Source: Helicobacter fennelliae (GTDB lineage: Bacteria; Campylobacterota; Campylobacteria; Campylobacterales; Helicobacteraceae). From it: DNA of 64,000 nt. The DNA lies in NCBI RefSeq assembly GCF_900451005.1, contig NZ_UGIB01000001.1, positions 1,116,001 through 1,180,000 of the forward strand, written 5' to 3'. The translations under genes and the position numbers were made by a program. Under the pieces are notes generated by a model, which was not told the origin of the DNA, ran no database searches, and saw only the letters and a program-made list of their open reading frames with translations. This document shows, one piece after another, positions 60,314 through 64,000 of the stretch (positions are counted from its first letter, which is position 1; every line of letters starts with the position of its first letter).

Positions 60314-60670
60314 ATGGATTTTATAGTAAATTTAGGTTTTACTCTTGGTGGAGTTATTGACGGTTGGCTAATTACTCATTGTTATTATAGAAGAGTTCAA
60401 AAAGAAAATCATAAACAAAAAATTATAGATAAGTTAGAAAGCTTAAATAAAGACATAATGTTTGCATATAAAGAAAAAAATTCAAGCAAGAGAAAAGATA
60501 AACTTCAAACCATTGCTTATATAAGCATTCAAAACCAAAGAATCTTGTTTAAGAGTGCAGTAATTAGTGATTTGCAAGATATTCTTTTTAAAAATTTAAA
60601 CAATGAAGAACAGACAATAGTTGAAATGACACAGGTATTCAAAAAACATTTTGTTGGATATTTTGATTAA
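60314..60670 (+). CDS. small membrane-anchored protein of the GHKL/STAS cluster
   Basis: 118 residues with a single N-terminal hydrophobic helix (FIVNLGFTLGGVIDGWLITH, residues 3-22) and a charged helical cytoplasmic-type remainder (RRVQKENHKQKIIDKLESL). I do not recognise a family. It directly follows the STAS-like gene with four bases between, so it is the third member of the unit. Its 3' end overlaps by 32 bases the convergent gene 60639-61148, an arrangement that argues the cluster was inserted against the mobile-element operon. Possible membrane effector or anchor; this is inference. Confidence 0.55.
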   Translation: MDFIVNLGFTLGGVIDGWLITHCYYRRVQKENHKQKIIDKLESLNKDIMFAYKEKNSSKRKDKLQTIAYISIQNQRILFKSAVISDLQDILFKNLNNEEQTIVEMTQVFKKHFVGYFD

Positions 60671-61148
60671 AAGTTTCTAATGCCCATATTTTTGCCCACA
60701 GCTTGTATCTTTCTTTTGCGATTAGATTAATAGCGTCAAGGATTTCTTTATCTAGAGTGCTGGTTTCTTTGAATACCTCTTTTAGATTCTGATTGTTTTC
60801 CTCAATCTCCTCTTGTAACGCTACATAGGCATTAATCGTATCTTTATTGACATCTTTGCCTGATAAAGCTTGTCTGTATGAACTCATTAAGGCGTATTCT
60901 TCCTCTTTCTTGTTGGTTTTATTAAAGAATATTTCATCTATTAATGCCAACAGCAAAGGCATTTTTACCTTGTTTGGCTGGATTTCTCCTTGTTTATTTC
61001 TTATATCACATATGCTAGCTATTTCCTCTCTCAATGTATCTTCTCTATTTATTTTGAGTATATCAAGTCCAGCTCTGTGATTATAAAGATTTTCAAGCTT
61101 TGATAGAAGCTCTTTTGCCTCCTGCTTTTGTGCTTGTGTTAAATTCAT
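60639..61148 (-). CDS. mobile-element protein, helical, function unknown
   Basis: 169 residues, helical and charged, starting MNLTQAQKQEAKELLSKLENL behind AAGGAGAATTAAG on the minus strand. A KVKMPLLLALIDEIFF segment could be buried. It is the last gene of the minus-strand operon headed at 63518, 56 bases after the primase gene, so it probably belongs to the integrated element. I do not recognise the family. It converges on and overlaps the small membrane-protein gene. Confidence 0.6.
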   Translation of the reverse strand: MNLTQAQKQEAKELLSKLENLYNHRAGLDILKINREDTLREEIASICDIRNKQGEIQPNKVKMPLLLALIDEIFFNKTNKKEEEYALMSSYRQALSGKDVNKDTINAYVALQEEIEENNQNLKEVFKETSTLDKEILDAINLIAKERYKLWAKIWALETFNQNIQQNVF

Positions 61149-61204
61149 CTTAATTCTCCTTGATTGTGGTTTTTCCTTATCAAATTCTGCATTACTGCTT
61201 TAAA

Positions 61205-62404
61205 TTAGAATCTTACAGCTTCATTTCCCATCTCCTTATCTTGAGATTTGTATTGCATTTGCGTTGCTGCTAGTTGTGATTTAACATCTGCTCTTGCCAC
61301 TGCTACACCCTTAAGCCGCATTAAGTCGTTAAAATCACTAATATTTTTATCCGCCATACTTGGCTTAATAACATTGATTTGAGGATACTTTTCTTTACAC
61401 TTTAATGCGGCATTAAGTCCTGTATTGACTTTATTTTTTAAATCATTATCCGCGCAGATAGTAATTTGTTTATGGGGGTATTTTTCAAGTAGTGCCTCGC
61501 ATACATTTATTAAATTTCCAGAATCTACCGCCATTATGCTTGGCTTATCAAGCAGAATTTCTATACTCTTAGCAGTTGCAAAGCCCTCGCAGATATAAAA
61601 CTGATCGTGCAAATCTAATGGTTCAGAGCTGTAAAAGCACCCTTTTTTCCTTGCTGAGTATTCCTCGCCATTTTCTCTTTCTTTTTGAGTTTTGATTACA
61701 CCGATAATCTTATTGCTATTAGCAGCAATTCGTTGCACACTCCACATCTTACCATCACTATCACTCAAAGGAATAAGTAAATTACCAAATCTATCCACCC
61801 TTAAATTTTGAACTTCAATGCCCTTTGCCTTCAAGTAGGGGTGATTGACTTGCGCTATCTGTGCATTATCGTATTCATCTTTTAATCGTGCAGCTGTTTT
61901 TTCATTAAGTCTTAACTGCTCTTCCTTTCTTTGAGCTGCTCTTAATTCATTTGTTTTTTTAATGGCTTCAATTTCTGCATTACTTAGAGATTTAACTTGA
62001 ACTTCTTGTTCTAACTTAAATTTCCAATTAACTCTTTCTCCTGTTTTAAAATTCTCAATATATCCAGCAGGATATCCATCTATATATCCAACATAAGCCC
62101 CACTTTTTTCGCTCCCCTTATCGCCACTGACTTTTACTCGTTTGATTTTGCCATCCATTATAGGCAATCCATCAATAATTAATCCGCTCTCACTCAAAGC
62201 CTTGTTAAATTGTTTGTATGCTTCATTGATGTCAATTTCATTTTCTTGTGGATATTTCCATTTATTAAATTGATGCAAATCAGTATTGCCAGATACATAC
62301 CATTTTTTAGATTCGCTATCCCATTTTGCACCAAGACTTTTGGCTTCTTCCTTATCCTTATATGGAACATAAAGATAGTGTTTTTGTATTGGTGGGCGAG
62401 GCAT
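61205..62404 (-). CDS. TraC-like primase with DUF5710 and Toprim domains
   Basis: 399 residues. The first about 50 form a DUF5710 domain (YLYVPYKDKEEAKSLGAKWDSESKKWYV). Residues about 160-250 carry ANHPYLKAKGI-type (QVNHPYLKAKGIE) and LLIPLSDSDGKMWSVQRI, the N-terminal part of plasmid primases. The Toprim domain follows: FYICEGFATAKSIEIL, SIMAVDSGNL, ITICADNDLKNKVN and ISDFNDLMR, including the Glu and the DxD-type acidic residues. Such proteins make primers for plasmid or integrative-element transfer and replication. It overlaps the start of its upstream gene by one base. Good evidence that the region is a mobile element. Confidence 0.85.
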   Translation of the reverse strand: MPRPPIQKHYLYVPYKDKEEAKSLGAKWDSESKKWYVSGNTDLHQFNKWKYPQENEIDINEAYKQFNKALSESGLIIDGLPIMDGKIKRVKVSGDKGSEKSGAYVGYIDGYPAGYIENFKTGERVNWKFKLEQEVQVKSLSNAEIEAIKKTNELRAAQRKEEQLRLNEKTAARLKDEYDNAQIAQVNHPYLKAKGIEVQNLRVDRFGNLLIPLSDSDGKMWSVQRIAANSNKIIGVIKTQKERENGEEYSARKKGCFYSSEPLDLHDQFYICEGFATAKSIEILLDKPSIMAVDSGNLINVCEALLEKYPHKQITICADNDLKNKVNTGLNAALKCKEKYPQINVIKPSMADKNISDFNDLMRLKGVAVARADVKSQLAATQMQYKSQDKEMGNEAVRF

Positions 62405-63261
62405 TACCTATCCTTTCCTAAACTTGGATTCTGATTGCTTCGCTCCCTTGCTTTACTTTTACTTTTTTTTTGATTTTTAATTGCAATCTCGCTTTTCTTT
62501 TTGATCTCATCAATCTTTTCTTGCGAAACTTCAATTTTAGATTCCGTATTTGATTTTTTTTCTATGGTATCTTTTTGATTTTGGGCGTTATCTATAATTT
62601 GTCTTGCCTCTTGTGGAGAGATGTTTAATTTTTTTGACATAAGTTGTGCAAACTTATTATTGTCTATTTCAGCTTGACTGCTTGGTGTTTTGTGGTGAGC
62701 TTCTCTAATTGCTCCTTGAAATCCAGCTAAAAAACCTGCTAACTCAGGACTAGACAATCCTTTTGCCAAATCTGCCATTTTGCCTATAGTATCCCAGCCT
62801 TTTTCATCTAATTCATCTAAGCTTAGTGTCGGTGGCATTTTTAAAGCAGAGCAAAATTTATCTAGTCTAGTATCAGTATGCTCCTTTTCTTTTTGTGCTA
62901 CTTTGGATTCTAAATCCACTCCAAAATTTTCGCGCAAATGGTTTATACCTTTTTCAAAATGTCCCATACCCAATGGCACAGACATATATTCCTCTACTCT
63001 CCTGCCATTTAATCCATAGGCAATACTAAATTCTATATTTGGTGTGTCTATATTGCCATTACTTTTTATATTTTCTTTGCGTGCAACATCAAGTGCGACT
63101 AGATGAGAAAGCACACTATCAATTTCATCTTTATTATTGTTTTGTCCATAAGTATCTTTATGTTCATTCACTAAGCTAAGTGTTTTATTGGTCTCATTAG
63201 ATTCAAAGCTGATTTCAAAAAAATCATCGTCTGTCTTTTTTAAATTATTGAAAATGCTCAT
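62404..63261 (-). CDS. mobile-element protein of unknown function
   Basis: 285 residues, hydrophilic. The last 90 are Lys/Gln/Glu/Asn-rich (ALMSKKLNISPQEARQIIDNAQN-type sequence then EKIDEIKKKSEIAIKNQKKSKSKARERS), ending in a basic tail suited to nucleic acid binding. The middle (GLNGRRVEEYMSVPLGMGHFEKGINHLRE) has no motif I recognise. It lies between two genes with four-base and one-base overlaps, so it is part of the primase operon. Function unknown. Confidence 0.65.
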   Translation of the reverse strand: MSIFNNLKKTDDDFFEISFESNETNKTLSLVNEHKDTYGQNNNKDEIDSVLSHLVALDVARKENIKSNGNIDTPNIEFSIAYGLNGRRVEEYMSVPLGMGHFEKGINHLRENFGVDLESKVAQKEKEHTDTRLDKFCSALKMPPTLSLDELDEKGWDTIGKMADLAKGLSSPELAGFLAGFQGAIREAHHKTPSSQAEIDNNKFAQLMSKKLNISPQEARQIIDNAQNQKDTIEKKSNTESKIEVSQEKIDEIKKKSEIAIKNQKKSKSKARERSNQNPSLGKDR

Positions 63262-63518
63262 TCTTTATCCTTTATATTAGATTTTGTATTTTTTGGTGTA
63301 GTTTCATTAAATATTGCTACCAACTTTTGAAAAGATTCGTTGATTTTTGGAGAAGACTTGATAATGTTATTAAGCTCTTCATTGTTTTGTGCCTCATTAA
63401 AAATGCTAAGTGAAAGATTTTTATACAAAGTATTGAGCTTTGCATTTTCTTTTGCAATTGCTTTTTTCATAGCAGCCGCATACTGTTCCCTCAAAGATTT
63501 AATATATGGCGTCTCCAT
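63258..63518 (-). CDS. small protein heading the primase operon
   Basis: 86 residues, METPYIKSLREQYAAAMKKAIAKEN..., entirely helical with Asn/Lys/Glu-rich C terminus (NETTPKNTKSNIKDKE). The ATG follows AAAGGAAAGGTAAC on the minus strand and its 3' end overlaps the next gene by four bases. There is no recognisable family. It is the first gene after the operator/iteron region, so it may be a small regulatory or replication accessory protein. Confidence 0.55.
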   Translation of the reverse strand: METPYIKSLREQYAAAMKKAIAKENAKLNTLYKNLSLSIFNEAQNNEELNNIIKSSPKINESFQKLVAIFNETTPKNTKSNIKDKE

Positions 63519-63594
63519 TTTAAGTTACCTTTCCTTTAGTGTTATATAAAAATAATATCAATTTATATCATAAATTTAAAAATATATAGATATA

Positions 63595-63626
63595 AAATAT
63601 CAAAAATACTTGACTATTTGATATTT
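63595..63626. promoter_or_regulatory. operator-like palindrome overlapping a promoter
   Basis: AAATATCAAA at 63595-63604 is exactly inverted at 63617-63626 (TTTGATATTT), 12 bases apart. TTGACT (-35-like) lies at 63610-63615 between the arms, and AATAAT is 17 bases downstream at 63633-63638. A repressor bound here would block rightward transcription. Confidence 0.55.
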
Positions 63627-63649
63627 ATATGAAATAATGCGTTTTTAAG

Positions 63650-63685
63650 AATATGTAGAATATGTAGAATATGTAGAATATGTAG
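63650..63685 (+). repeat. iteron-like tandem repeat (4 x 9 bp)
   Basis: AATATGTAG is repeated four times without spacing, followed by GATAGGG. Position between divergent element genes and beside an operator suggests a binding array for a replication or partition protein. Confidence 0.75.
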
Positions 63686-63687
63686 GA

Positions 63688-63733
63688 TAGGGAAAAAGGT
63701 GCAAAATGTAATACATTTTTAAGCCTTTTTTCC
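63688..63733. repeat. stem-loop in the mobile-element control region
   Basis: GGGAAAAAGGTGCAAAATG and its near-complement, ending GCCTTTTTTCC, form an imperfect stem with an AAAATGT/ACATTTT inner arm. The outer GAAAAAGG...CCTTTTTTC resembles the pre-16S hairpin. Two further short hairpins, CTAGCAAA/TTTGCTAG and CGTTTTGA/TCAAAACG, lie at about 63812-63830 and 63834-63853. Confidence 0.5.
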
Positions 63734-63931
63734 ACAAATTTAAAAATTTGTCCTGTGTCTTGCGAAGCTCTTAAGTCTCAATTTTGTAAAACACAAATTT
63801 GAGAAAAGTCCTAGCAAAGATTTTGCTAGGAAGTCGTTTTGAAAAATCAAAACGAAGTGTTTTTATTTGATAATACTTTTGCATTACCAAACAAAATAGC
63901 AAACACCAAACATAAGGATGAGGGTAGGGAA

Positions 63932-64000
63932 GTGGCAAACAAAAATACGATTATTTCATTTAGAATCTCTTTGCAAAATGCAGATGTTTTAAATCAATTA
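63932..64000 (+). CDS. start of a possible DNA-binding protein, 3' end outside window
   Basis: GTG at 63932, behind GAGGGTAGGGAA, opens a frame that runs off the window: VANKNTIISFRISLQNADVL. ISFRIS at this position resembles the N-terminal strand of ribbon-helix-helix proteins such as plasmid MobC-type relaxosome proteins. The frame is also open further upstream without an obvious start. With only 23 codons the family is a suggestion. Confidence 0.4.
   Translation, partial: MANKNTIISFRISLQNADVLNQL

Overview
The window is chromosomal DNA from a Helicobacter, most likely an enterohepatic species. The evidence is gene order: metG, a MurF-N-like gene, cmoB, a hotdog protein and cholesterol glucosyltransferase match the H. 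pylori HP0417-HP0421 order from memory. So do DUF4149/clpS/clpA, tcdA-like/acidic ORF/aguB, rpmE/rsmI/rlmB, cheV1/nspC and hypE/hypF/aguA. The 16S gene carries a large intervening sequence, as reported for several enterohepatic helicobacters. The DNA is AT-rich and saturated with the word AGAATCTA/TAGATTCT on both strands.

Layout. 1-5.5 kb: translation genes ending in a cholesterol alpha-glucosyltransferase homologue. 5.9-7.2 kb: a GT61 glycosyltransferase broken by a poly-G tract. 7.7-10.9 kb: ClpA, ClpS and a DUF4149 protein. 11.4-15.2 kb: a poly-C-interrupted membrane protein, aguB, a 54-residue acidic protein and a tcdA-like gene. 15.3-17.4 kb: a MORN-type lipoprotein. 18.3-24.9 kb: an rrn operon (16S, tRNA-Ile, tRNA-Ala, 23S, 5S) with intervening sequences in both large rRNAs. 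25-34.7 kb: a ClbS-like protein behind a T15 tract, a DUF455 protein, L31, two rRNA methyltransferases, a RodZ-like protein, an aminotransferase, CheV, NspC and Asd. 35.4-40.1 kb: HypE, HypF and agmatine deiminase. 40.4-45.3 kb: a MacAB/TolC-type exporter. 45.7-49 kb: a HAD phosphatase, a HisC-like enzyme and an ATP-grasp ligase. 49.4-57 kb: AmtB, a DUF1090-like protein, a FkbM methyltransferase, PldA, an unknown protein, HemB and RluB. 57.4-64 kb: an accessory island with a glycosyltransferase remnant, a four-gene DUF4145/GHKL-ATPase/STAS-like/membrane cluster, a Toprim primase operon, an operator palindrome, iterons and the start of a possible DNA-binding protein.

Two themes join the genes. 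Surface glycans: four loci (GT61, polytopic membrane protein, ATP-grasp ligase, FkbM) each have a mononucleotide G/C tract of 9 or 11, and in every case a tract of exactly 10 restores one long reading frame, so all four read as phase-OFF here. Polyamines: agmatine deiminase, N-carbamoylputrescine amidase, aspartate-semialdehyde dehydrogenase and carboxynorspermidine decarboxylase cover most of an agmatine-to-spermidine route.

Non-coding DNA is unusually structured. Intergenic regions hold families of palindromic and mosaic repeats. One of these shares about 65-90 nt of sequence with the 16S intervening sequence, and a hairpin upstream of 16S recurs inside that intervening sequence. The best candidate for an undescribed system is the GHKL-ATPase/STAS-like/membrane cluster at 58.1-60.7 kb. 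Its function is unknown and the assignment is inference from motifs and order only.
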